Part shown: positions 1-7,626 of the stretch, piece by piece
Layout: every line of letters begins with the position of its first letter
How positions within the stretch are numbered: the first letter of the stretch is position 1
From: Chlorogloeopsis fritschii
Lineage (GTDB): Bacteria > Cyanobacteriota > Cyanobacteriia > Cyanobacteriales > Nostocaceae
NCBI RefSeq assembly: GCF_043099315.1
Contig: NZ_CP170746.1
Direction: 5' to 3' (one strand)
DNA: 64,000 nt
Translations under genes and position numbers: made by a program
The notes under the pieces: model-generated
What the model saw: only the letters and a program-made list of their open reading frames with translations
What the model was told of the DNA's origin: nothing
The model's database searches: none

Positions 1-879
1 TCAGATAATTTACCAGGCTATAATGGTTTAATTGTTACACTTACACCTAAGAGCGGACGCTATCAAATCCGGGCTATGGGAGCGGAAGAGTTTCCGGAAC
101 TACCTATGATTGAAGATACTCAAGCTACGGAGTTTAGAGTTGATGCCTTGATAGAGGGTTTACGGGGATCACTGTTTGCTACCAGTGCTGATGAAACGAA
201 ACAGGTACTCACTGGCGTGCATTTAACAGTTAAACAAGATATTCTCGAATTTGCTGCTACTGATGGACATCGCCTCGCAGTTGTAGAGACTACAAATGAT
301 AGTCCGGATGCAAGCGGTGAAGATAGCCTAGAGGTAACAGTGCCAGCAAAGGCTTTGCGCGAACTAGAGAGGTTGTTAGCGCATAGTGCTGTATCCGAAG
401 AACCAGTAGCCTTATATTTCGATCAAGGTCAAGTTGTGTTTGAATGGCAAAATCAACGCTTGACTAGCCGCACTCTAGAAGGACAATATCCCGCTTACCA
501 TTTACTCATCCCTAAGCAATTTCAGCGAGAATTAATTTTGGATCGACGACAATTTTTAAGCGCTTTAGAGCGAATTGCTGTCTTCGCCGATCAGAAGAAT
601 AATTTAGTTAAGCTTTCAATTGACAATGCAGCCCAAGAAATCACCTTATCTGTGGAAGCTCAAGATGTAGGTAGTGCGATGGAGTCAATGCCAGCACAAG
701 TTTCTGGAGAAGATTTAGACATTGCTTTTAACATCAAGTATTTGATGGATGGCTTAAAAAATATCCAATCTTCGGAAATTCAAATGCAGTTAAATACAAA
801 TTTGACTCCAGTCATTTTTAAACCACTGGGTGAGTTGAAGATGACTTATTTAGCTATGCCGGTACAACTTAGGACTTAG
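1..879 (+). CDS. dnaN: DNA polymerase III beta sliding clamp, 3' part
   Basis: The frame is open from the first base, so the 5' end lies outside the window; 292 codons are visible. The product is the beta clamp, a ring around DNA that tethers the replicative polymerase and repair factors. The reading opens with residues leading into SGRYQIRAMGAEEFPELP, the end of clamp domain 1. It continues through a domain containing TDGHRLAVVE and ends with the clamp-type C-terminus YLAMPVQLRT. The gene converges on the photoreceptor kinase gene, and the two coding ends overlap by 11 bp. Family assignment is secure. Confidence 0.95.
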   Translation, partial: SDNLPGYNGLIVTLTPKSGRYQIRAMGAEEFPELPMIEDTQATEFRVDALIEGLRGSLFATSADETKQVLTGVHLTVKQDILEFAATDGHRLAVVETTNDSPDASGEDSLEVTVPAKALRELERLLAHSAVSEEPVALYFDQGQVVFEWQNQRLTSRTLEGQYPAYHLLIPKQFQRELILDRRQFLSALERIAVFADQKNNLVKLSIDNAAQEITLSVEAQDVGSAMESMPAQVSGEDLDIAFNIKYLMDGLKNIQSSEIQMQLNTNLTPVIFKPLGELKMTYLAMPVQLRT

Positions 880-3800
880 ACTTAATCGCAGATTGTGACA
901 TGGGAATTTCGATCCAAAATTCTGTGCCCGCTCCTGGCTGTGAGTGACATTTAAAGACACCACCGTGCTTATCGACAACGATTTGGTAACTGATTGACAA
1001 TCCCAAGCCAGTACCCTGCCCTACTGGCTTAGTGGTGAAAAATGGATCGAAGATGCGTGCTAAGGAATCTTTTGGTATTCCTGGGCCGTTATCGGCAATG
1101 CGAATTACGACACTGGGAATATTGTCGGGGAAAATTTCACCAACAGCTGTTTTAATTTTAATTTGAGGGGAATAATTTTCTGATCCAGATTGCTTGTGCT
1201 GCTCTAAGGCATCAAGGGCATTGCTCAAAACATTCATGAAGACTTGATTGATTTGTCCGGCATAGCACTCAACTAAGGGAAGATTGCCATATTCTTTAAC
1301 GATGTTAATAGCAAAACTGTCAGCTTTGGCTTTAAGGCGATGCTGTAAAATCAGCAGTGTACTGTCAATTCCTTCATGAATATCAACCGGCTTCATTTCG
1401 GCTTGATCAAGTCTGGAGAAATTCCTTAAAGATAGGACAATCTGCCGGATACGCTCGGTTCCAATTTGCATCGAAGATAGGATTCTCGGTAAATCTTCGA
1501 CAATAAAATCTAAGTCTATCTCTTCTGCTCGCTCCAAAATATTCGGATTAGGGTTAGGGCAAGACTGCTGATAGAGAGCCAGCATCTCCAGCAAATCCCC
1601 AGTATATTCCTTGATATGACTGATATTGCCATGTATAAAATTAACAGGATTGTTGATTTCATGAGCAACACCTGCTACCAGCTGACCCAGTGAAGACATT
1701 TTCTCGCTTTGAATCAACTGAGTCTGCATTTGTTTCATATTTTGCAAAGTTTGAGCAAGTTGCTCTGTCTGCTGTCTGGTTTGATTTAGTAAGTCAGCTT
1801 GCTCCAGGGCGACAGACAGTTGCGCTGCGACTTGGGTAACAAACTGCATTTCTGAAAGCTGCCATTGGCGGGTATGGGCGCACTGGTGAATGCACAATAA
1901 GCCCCAGAGTTTATCAGCTTTAGCTATTGATACAACTAAATTGGCTTGGATCTGAAGTTGATCCAGCATTTGCACGTAACAAGAATTCAAATTGGCGTTG
2001 TGAATATCAGCGATCGCATGAACGCTTCCCTGCCGATATAAAGCAGCATACTTTTTCTTAAAGCAGTTATCTTGGATTTTTAAGGTCAAAGCAGAAGTGA
2101 ACTCTGATACGACATCTTCTGAAACAATTTCACCTTCATCAAATTCAGAATCAGGATCGAAGCGATAAATTACAACTCGATCGGCATTTAAAGAGCGACG
2201 GACTTCACTAACAGTAGCTGCAAACATTATATCTAGGTCAAGTGAACCCCGCATCTTAGCCACGACTTCAAAAAGTATTTGCTGTTGCTGTGCCACCTGT
2301 CGTAAATTGATCGCCTGTTGTTGTGTTTGCGCAAGTAATTCAGCTTGCTGTAATGCTACCCCTAGTTGAGCTGCTATCTGAGTAATGAAGTTAACTTCGT
2401 TGTCTTTCCATTCGCGGGAATTGGAGTGTTGATAAACTGTCAGCAAACCCCAAAGTTTTTCTCCAACAAAGATGGGAGCAAGTACAAAAGCTCGAATCTC
2501 ATATTGCTCCAAATTGTCGATGTGACACTGAGCAAAACCCATTTTGTAAATGTCATCAACTGCAAATGTTTCGTTGTGACGGTAGCGCCCTCCTTCTGTA
2601 TCTTGTAAATAGGTATCATTCCAAACCGTATTTACACCTAATTTAGACATACCTGACCAATTGGGACTAGTAATTTCAAAATCACCTACAAATTCACCAC
2701 CCCAATCAGGATTGAAACGATAAACAGAAACGCGCTCAACTCGTAGTAGGTGACAAACCTCTTTGGTGGTTGTTTGAAAAATGGTATTGGCATCAAGAGA
2801 CTGGCGAAATTTGGCGACTACTCCAAATACAGCTTGTTGTTGTTCTGTTACCTGCTGTAGTTGGTTCATGCGTCGTTTGACTTGCTTTTCTAAATCGGTA
2901 TTTAAGGCTTGCACCTGTTGATAGAGTTCATACTGCTGAATTGCTGACGCAAATTGTTTACCAATTTCTCTTGCCAGTTCTATCTCTTCAACTGTCCATT
3001 GCCGAGCTTGGGCTTGTTTTGATTCGCGCCAAACTGCAAATGATTGACGGGGGAAACTTTGCCTCTCATCTGGATCAAAGTGCCCAGCCCATAAGGTTTC
3101 TGTGTCTATTTCATCTCGAAAAATGCTTAGATAACCTATTAATTGCTGACGGTAGTGGAGTGGGATGATTAGAATGCTGCGAATTTTAGTTTCACCAAAA
3201 GCAGCTTGTAAGCTTCGCAAACTGGAGATTTGATAAATATCTGAAATTGCCCAAACGTCGTATTCACAACCTTTGTAATGTTCTTGCCAGACGTTATATT
3301 GCTCTATAAGCGGATATATAGTTTGTTCTGGAATTGTAGGTTGCTGTCCACAAATATAAAGCTTGAGACAATCGCTTCCAGGTATTAAACACTCAACTAA
3401 ACTTCTCGTATTGGCATTTTGGAAATTAGAAGTGTCATATCTCATGCACAACCTGCCACCAGAACCATTAAAGGCAGCAACGGTTGCTTCTAATGCCGAT
3501 TGTAATGCAATTGTTGGTAGCGAATGCAATAACGAAGCGACACGGTTAACGATCGCTTCCCGTTCGGCTTTTTCACGGGCTTGAGACAGCAGACTACTGT
3601 GGGCGATCGCAATTGAAAGTTGATCGACTACCAGCTGTACTACTTCGATTTCATCTTCTGTAACTTGACGTGGTTGGGAATGATGGGATACCAGCAACCC
3701 CCAAAGCTTCTCCTGATGTAGTATCGGCGTGACAAGAGAAGACTTTACCCCCATTGCTGTCAAATATTCTACATGACAAGGGTCTACAGGACGATAACAA

Positions 3801-4189
3801 ATATCCTCTGAGCTAAATTCTCCAGTTTTCACGTCACGTACTGGACTTTGACCGATCTGCTGATTGTTAACATCAACAACCGAGCGCACCCGTAACTTCA
3901 AAAATAATTCACGGGCATGGGGCGGAATATCATCAGCAGGAAAATTTAAACCTAACAGTGACGGTAATTGATTATCATTTATAGATTCAGCAATTACCTG
4001 ACCGCTATCATCAACATTAAACTTATAAATCATCACTCGGTCTGTACCGAGAAATGAACGTAATTCTGCCACTGTTGTTGTGAGAATCTCTTCTAAGTCT
4101 AGTGACAGACGAATACGGTTAATGATGCGACGCATCAAGTTTTCTTGTTCAAAATTTACCCGTAAATTTAATTCTTGAGATATAGTCAT
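869..4189 (-). CDS. Hybrid knotless phytochrome / cyanobacteriochrome sensor histidine kinase
   Basis: A 1106-residue cytosolic sensor kinase with four GAF-type modules. GAF1 (about 30-200) has phytochrome marks: DIP at 87-89 and a Cys-His pair at 138-139. The next module (about 215-425) carries phytochrome-tongue motifs: PRQSF at 380-384 and WRE at 387-389. There is no N-terminal PAS, as in Cph2-type knotless phytochromes. GAF3 (about 450-620) has GGRY and Cys555-His556, as in red/green cyanobacteriochromes. GAF4 (about 640-800) has a DNCF motif at 707-710 plus Cys737-Tyr738, the two-cysteine DXCF layout. A HisKA domain follows (phospho-acceptor His843 in AGVAHEINNP), then an HATPase_c domain with DNGPGIP and GTGLGLS. 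No response regulator is adjacent. Bilin binding and light colour are inferred from motifs only. Confidence 0.88.
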   Translation of the reverse strand: MTISQELNLRVNFEQENLMRRIINRIRLSLDLEEILTTTVAELRSFLGTDRVMIYKFNVDDSGQVIAESINDNQLPSLLGLNFPADDIPPHARELFLKLRVRSVVDVNNQQIGQSPVRDVKTGEFSSEDICYRPVDPCHVEYLTAMGVKSSLVTPILHQEKLWGLLVSHHSQPRQVTEDEIEVVQLVVDQLSIAIAHSSLLSQAREKAEREAIVNRVASLLHSLPTIALQSALEATVAAFNGSGGRLCMRYDTSNFQNANTRSLVECLIPGSDCLKLYICGQQPTIPEQTIYPLIEQYNVWQEHYKGCEYDVWAISDIYQISSLRSLQAAFGETKIRSILIIPLHYRQQLIGYLSIFRDEIDTETLWAGHFDPDERQSFPRQSFAVWRESKQAQARQWTVEEIELAREIGKQFASAIQQYELYQQVQALNTDLEKQVKRRMNQLQQVTEQQQAVFGVVAKFRQSLDANTIFQTTTKEVCHLLRVERVSVYRFNPDWGGEFVGDFEITSPNWSGMSKLGVNTVWNDTYLQDTEGGRYRHNETFAVDDIYKMGFAQCHIDNLEQYEIRAFVLAPIFVGEKLWGLLTVYQHSNSREWKDNEVNFITQIAAQLGVALQQAELLAQTQQQAINLRQVAQQQQILFEVVAKMRGSLDLDIMFAATVSEVRRSLNADRVVIYRFDPDSEFDEGEIVSEDVVSEFTSALTLKIQDNCFKKKYAALYRQGSVHAIADIHNANLNSCYVQMLDQLQIQANLVVSIAKADKLWGLLCIHQCAHTRQWQLSEMQFVTQVAAQLSVALEQADLLNQTRQQTEQLAQTLQNMKQMQTQLIQSEKMSSLGQLVAGVAHEINNPVNFIHGNISHIKEYTGDLLEMLALYQQSCPNPNPNILERAEEIDLDFIVEDLPRILSSMQIGTERIRQIVLSLRNFSRLDQAEMKPVDIHEGIDSTLLILQHRLKAKADSFAINIVKEYGNLPLVECYAGQINQVFMNVLSNALDALEQHKQSGSENYSPQIKIKTAVGEIFPDNIPSVVIRIADNGPGIPKDSLARIFDPFFTTKPVGQGTGLGLSISYQIVVDKHGGVFKCHSQPGAGTEFWIEIPMSQSAIKSKS

Positions 4190-4449
4190 TTTTTTGTCAA
4201 ATTCAATTATTAGCTAGATAACTAGCGGTACTAAAAAGTATTGTTCAATTTGTTTAATATGTTTGTCTTCCGTAGGATTACCAAAAACATCCTTTATAAT
4301 TTATTTATAAATCTCAAGTAAATACTTTTAATATATGTTTATCAAGCGTAACATTCTAGTAACAAAAAAGATATTTATAAAATAAAATCTGAATATAAAT
4401 CATTTTCTTAGCTGCTAAGTAAATCAACATCAATAAAAATCAAAACACA

Positions 4450-4480
4450 GATCCCCGACTTCTTAGAGAAGTCGGGGATC
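4450..4480. repeat. Perfect 14-bp-stem palindrome
   Basis: The arms GATCCCCGACTTCT and AGAAGTCGGGGATC flank a 3-nt loop. There is no following T-run on either strand, so it is probably a dispersed intergenic palindrome rather than a classical terminator. Similar palindromes are common in Nostocales spacers. Confidence 0.7.
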
Positions 4481-4559
4481 TTAGGGAATCTTACAATTTA
4501 TGATAAGTTTTGATTTTGAGGATGTAAATCAATTAACATTATCTAAAAAAAGATATTAG

Positions 4560-4578
4560 AGGTGGGTAATGCCCACCT
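4560..4578 (-). terminator. Possible hairpin terminator of the ArsA-type gene
   Basis: The arms AGGTGGG and CCCACCT with a 5-nt loop lie 8 bp past the stop codon of the ArsA-type gene. On the minus strand the stem is followed by an AT-rich stretch rather than a strict T-run. The terminator role is inferred from position. Confidence 0.4.
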
Positions 4579-4585
4579 GACAATA

Positions 4586-5773
4586 TTAGTTTTTTACAGT
4601 TTCAGCAAAGCGAATTTTCAGATAGTCCTCTTCCATTTTTGCTCCTGCGGGTTGTAGTGTAGCTAAGGCTTGTGGCAAGACTAAATTTCGGCGATGGTTT
4701 CCAATCGTGATGTTTAACTCATCACCTGTTTTACTCAATTGAATTTGGTTTTTAGGAATGCCAGGTAAGTACAATTCCAAACTGTACTGATTTTTGTCTT
4801 GTACAACTTTAATTGTGGTTTCTTTGTAATAAACCTGAGTAGGATCTTCGTCTTGGTAAAGAGTTGTTTTGAGACGCTCTAAAGCCTCTAAGCCACACAT
4901 CTCTTCCGAGAACAAGGGTATTTCCTTTACTGGTAAAGGATGAAAATTTTCATGAATTTCCTGACGATATTGCTGTTGATTTTCTTTCCAGCGTTGGAAA
5001 AATGGATCTTTAACTTCGCTGGGGATGATGCGATTAGCTATGACTAAATCAGTTGCAACATTATACAAACTTAGATAAGCATGGGCACGAAGAGATTCTT
5101 TAATTACCATCTTTTCTGGATTGGTAACGAGACGTACCGAAGTTTGTGTGTTGTCAGTTAATACTTTTTCTAGCGCTTCAATTTGTTGATAAAACTCATA
5201 AGGTGCATCCATCACCTCTTTATCAGGCAAAGAAAAACCAGCAATTGGTTTAAAAAGAGGCTCCACTAAAGGCCTAAGTGCAACTGAAATATTTTGAAAC
5301 GGCTTGTAAAAACGGCGCATATACCAACCGCTAACTTCTGGCAAACTCAGCAGTCGCAATGCCGTGCCTGTGGGTGCAGAGTCGATAATCAAAACATCAA
5401 AATCGCCTTCATCGTAATGGCGTTTCATCCTCACCAAGCCAAAAATCTCATCCATGCCTGGTAGAATTGCCAATTCTTCTGCCTGTACCCCGTCTAATCC
5501 CCGTGCCTGCAACACTTGGGTAATATAACGTTTTACAGCACCCCAATTTCCCTCTAATTCTTGCAGTGCGTCTAGTTCTGCACCCCATAGGTTAGGACGA
5601 ATTTGTCGAGGAGTATGTTCCAGTTCCAAATCAAAGCTATCTGCTAAGGAGTGAGCGGGATCTGTACTCAAAACTAATGTACGATAGCCTAGTTCTGCAC
5701 AACGAAGTCCAGTAGCGGCAGCAACGGATGTTTTACCTACACCGCCTTTCCCTGTCATCAAAATTACACGCAT
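4586..5773 (-). CDS. ArsA/Get3-family ATPase with C-terminal HSP20-like domain
   Basis: A 395-residue P-loop ATPase of the ArsA/Get3/TRC40 family. The N-terminus carries the deviant Walker A motif MTGKGGVGKTS and the switch region STDPAHSLADSF. VLIIDSAPTGTALRLL marks the Walker B region. From about residue 310 the sequence becomes beta-rich (SLELYLPGIPKNQIQLSKTG), matching the small-heat-shock-like domain found at the C-terminus of many cyanobacterial members. Get3 relatives target tail-anchored membrane proteins and ArsA relatives drive arsenite efflux. No ars genes are nearby, so an arsenic role is unsupported. It lies 43 bp downstream of the DUF2358 gene on the same strand and may be co-transcribed with it. 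Confidence 0.9.
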   Translation of the reverse strand: MRVILMTGKGGVGKTSVAAATGLRCAELGYRTLVLSTDPAHSLADSFDLELEHTPRQIRPNLWGAELDALQELEGNWGAVKRYITQVLQARGLDGVQAEELAILPGMDEIFGLVRMKRHYDEGDFDVLIIDSAPTGTALRLLSLPEVSGWYMRRFYKPFQNISVALRPLVEPLFKPIAGFSLPDKEVMDAPYEFYQQIEALEKVLTDNTQTSVRLVTNPEKMVIKESLRAHAYLSLYNVATDLVIANRIIPSEVKDPFFQRWKENQQQYRQEIHENFHPLPVKEIPLFSEEMCGLEALERLKTTLYQDEDPTQVYYKETTIKVVQDKNQYSLELYLPGIPKNQIQLSKTGDELNITIGNHRRNLVLPQALATLQPAGAKMEEDYLKIRFAETVKN

Positions 5774-5816
5774 GAATGATTCTGTCTTGTCTGAGAAGAG
5801 TTTACATTTATTTACA

Positions 5817-6206
5817 TTATCGACTGTTTAAGGGAAAGAAATGCTGTTTTAAGACATCTAATCGGGAACATTTCCAGTAATCGGTGTGAGAAACAATCAT
5901 TTCTTCAGAGTTGAGGCGTAATTCACTCCAGCCAGGAATAGAAATGCGTGGTTTCCAGGGAAGGGGTGTATTCCAACTGAGTGTCCACTTGGTTTTAATG
6001 GTGTCTCCCTCTCGTTGGATGTCGTGCAAGTCCATCTTGGGGTTTAAAAAGAAAGTCTGGATGAATTTAATCATCTGTTTATATCGCTCAATCCCCGAAA
6101 ATTTGTTAAGCGGATCTTGAAAATAAACATCTTCGGCGTAGATGCTATAGGTTTGATTAACCGGAAATCTTTGATAGTCCTCTTGGAGGATTTTAATAAT
6201 GTCCAT
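5817..6206 (-). CDS. DUF2358 family protein (NTF2-like fold)
   Basis: A 129-residue protein resembling the DUF2358 family of cyanobacteria and plastids, which has an NTF2-like fold and no settled function. Typical traits are the start MDIIKILQEDYQRFP, the segment IYAEDVYFQDPLNKFSGIE, and a tryptophan-rich central strand pair (KTKWTLSWNTPLPWKP). No catalytic residues can be assigned. It precedes the ArsA-type gene by 43 bp on the same strand. Confidence 0.75.
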   Translation of the reverse strand: MDIIKILQEDYQRFPVNQTYSIYAEDVYFQDPLNKFSGIERYKQMIKFIQTFFLNPKMDLHDIQREGDTIKTKWTLSWNTPLPWKPRISIPGWSELRLNSEEMIVSHTDYWKCSRLDVLKQHFFPLNSR

Positions 6207-6264
6207 AGTGAAGTATAGGACTGTATTTTATCTGTGTTGATTTGGTTCTTTAGTACCTTCAATC

Positions 6265-6380
6265 AGCCAGGAACTCAAGTTCCTGGCTAATAGCTTAAGT
6301 CGGTTTTAACCGACTATGATTCTATGTTTCAGTCCGTTTTAACGGACTTGGGCTAATAGCCCGGAAATTTATTTCCGGGC
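6265..6380. repeat. Compound element of four successive palindromes
   Basis: Four perfect palindromes follow one another within 116 bp: AGCCAGGAACT/AGTTCCTGGCT (6265-6288), AGTCGGTT/AACCGACT (6298-6315), AGTCCGTT/AACGGACT (6331-6348) and GCCCGGAAAT/ATTTCCGGGC (6359-6380). Linkers are short and include the repeated word GGCTAATAGC. The arrangement looks like a structured dispersed intergenic repeat; a role in RNA folding is inference. Confidence 0.75.
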
Positions 6381-6386
6381 AATCTA

Positions 6387-6434
6387 TTCCCTATTCCCTA
6401 TTCCCTATTCCCTGTTCCCTGTTCCCTGTTCCCT
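6387..6434. repeat. Heptameric short tandem repeat (TTCCCTA/TTCCCTG)
   Basis: About seven head-to-tail 7-bp units, first TTCCCTA then TTCCCTG. This is the short tandemly repeated repetitive sequence class well known from heterocystous cyanobacteria. It follows the compound palindrome directly. Confidence 0.85.
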
Positions 6435-6517
6435 CTATTAACCTCTTAATATTAAAGATAGATAAAAAAATACATACTTGAGCCTTTATACAAACACCTA
6501 ATTTTCCCTAATTTTCT

Positions 6518-7060
6518 ATGACTATTGAACGAGTGCCACCGCCAAATTACCCCAAAGTAGAATTTGGACGACGAATTGCAGCCTTTAGTCTTGATTTCCT
6601 TTTAATTTGGGTGATTAGCTCTTTACTTGGAAGTAATAGGCTTGGTATTCAGGTGATCCAAATACTGGTTTTTGCGATCGCTTGGCTATTGTTGCGAGTA
6701 GTGGTGGTATACAACAATCAAGGACAAAGTCTAGGGCGTTATGCTCTTGACATGAAGGTACTAGAAGTTGAACGGGGAAGAGTTCCAGATTTACAGACTC
6801 TTTTGAAACGAGAAGCGATTGTTGGTTTGGGCGCGCTGTTGCTTTCTGTTGCTTTAAATAACATCATACGCAATCCCACTGCTATACTGCTAATACTTCC
6901 CCTAGCTATTGACTGTGGTGCTGCCGTATCTGATACTCAGCTACGGCAAACTTGGCATGATCGTTATGCTAGGACTATGATTGCTTCGTCGCGTCGTGGC
7001 TACTCGCTAGATCTAAAAGTTAAGCGATTAGTTGATAGTGTGCGTCGAAATGTGAGATAA
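6518..7060 (+). CDS. RDD family membrane protein
   Basis: A 180-residue integral membrane protein of the RDD family. The name-giving Arg-Asp-Asp positions are seen as FGRRIAAFSLDFLL near residue 17. Hydrophobic segments lie at about 25-45, 48-65, 100-115 and 120-135. The family motif ends with WHDRYARTMI near 148-157. The function of the family is not established; some members affect ion or substrate transport. It is followed after about 40 bp by rpmG, so it may be read together with the ribosomal genes. Confidence 0.8.
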   Translation: MTIERVPPPNYPKVEFGRRIAAFSLDFLLIWVISSLLGSNRLGIQVIQILVFAIAWLLLRVVVVYNNQGQSLGRYALDMKVLEVERGRVPDLQTLLKREAIVGLGALLLSVALNNIIRNPTAILLILPLAIDCGAAVSDTQLRQTWHDRYARTMIASSRRGYSLDLKVKRLVDSVRRNVR

Positions 7061-7103
7061 TAGCAATTTGTGTTAATTGTCGGGCTTCATTCTTCATAAG
7101 ATT

Positions 7104-7298
7104 ATGGCTAAGGCTAAAGGTGTCCGGATCATAGTGACATTGGAATGTACAGAGTGTCGTACAAATCCAGATAAGCGTTCTCCTGGTGTTTCACGTTATA
7201 CCTCGACTAAAAATCGTCGCAACACCACCAACCGTTTAGAACTGAAAAAGTTCTGCCCTAACTGCAACAAACATACTGTTCACAAGGAAATTAAATAG
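7104..7298 (+). CDS. rpmG: 50S ribosomal protein L33
   Basis: A 64-residue L33. The start is the ATG at 7104, giving MAKAKGVRIIVTLECTEC; an upstream in-frame TTG would add nine residues not seen in the family. Two CxxC pairs (CTEC and CPNC) are the zinc-ribbon ligands of the C+ form of L33. It is separated from rpsR by 6 bp, and the rpmG-rpsR-RNase II order is typical of cyanobacteria. Confidence 0.95.
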   Translation: MAKAKGVRIIVTLECTECRTNPDKRSPGVSRYTSTKNRRNTTNRLELKKFCPNCNKHTVHKEIK

Positions 7299-7304
7299 GC
7301 AATC

Positions 7305-7520
7305 ATGAGTTACTACCGTCGTCGTTTATCTCCGATTAAGCCAGGAGAACCAATCGATTACAAGGATGTAGATTTATTGCGTAAATTCATTACCGAACGC
7401 GGTAAAATATTGCCGCGTCGGATTACCGGACTCACGGCTCAACAACAGCGAGATTTGACACTAGCGATTAAACGCGCTCGAATTTTGGCTTTGTTGCCGT
7501 TCATCAACGCAGAAGGCTAA
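7305..7520 (+). CDS. rpsR: 30S ribosomal protein S18
   Basis: A 71-residue S18. It carries the family core DYKDVDLLRKFITERGKILPR followed by RITGLTAQQQRDLTLAIKRARILALLPF, which binds the platform of the small subunit. It is translated directly after rpmG and is followed after about 100 bp by the RNase II gene. Confidence 0.95.
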   Translation: MSYYRRRLSPIKPGEPIDYKDVDLLRKFITERGKILPRRITGLTAQQQRDLTLAIKRARILALLPFINAEG

Positions 7521-7626
7521 TAATAGTTATGAATGATTGAGTGTTGAGTGATGAGTGGATTTGTACTCAAAACTCAAAACTCAAAAACGGAAAAATTCAA
7601 AACTCTATTAAGAAAATGCAAGGCTT

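Larger units (their letters stand above)
4190..4585. other. AT-rich spacer
   Basis: This AT-rich stretch separates the photoreceptor gene from the ArsA-type gene. It holds two perfect palindromes, listed separately. The rest shows no open frame with family features. The photoreceptor promoter should lie in its left part, but I cannot pick out a convincing -35/-10 pair. Confidence 0.5.

Noticed and set aside
4586..5773. Arsenite efflux ATPase
   Set aside because: It has a single ATPase domain with an HSP20-like tail and no arsB, arsR or arsC nearby; the Get3-like reading is at least as likely.
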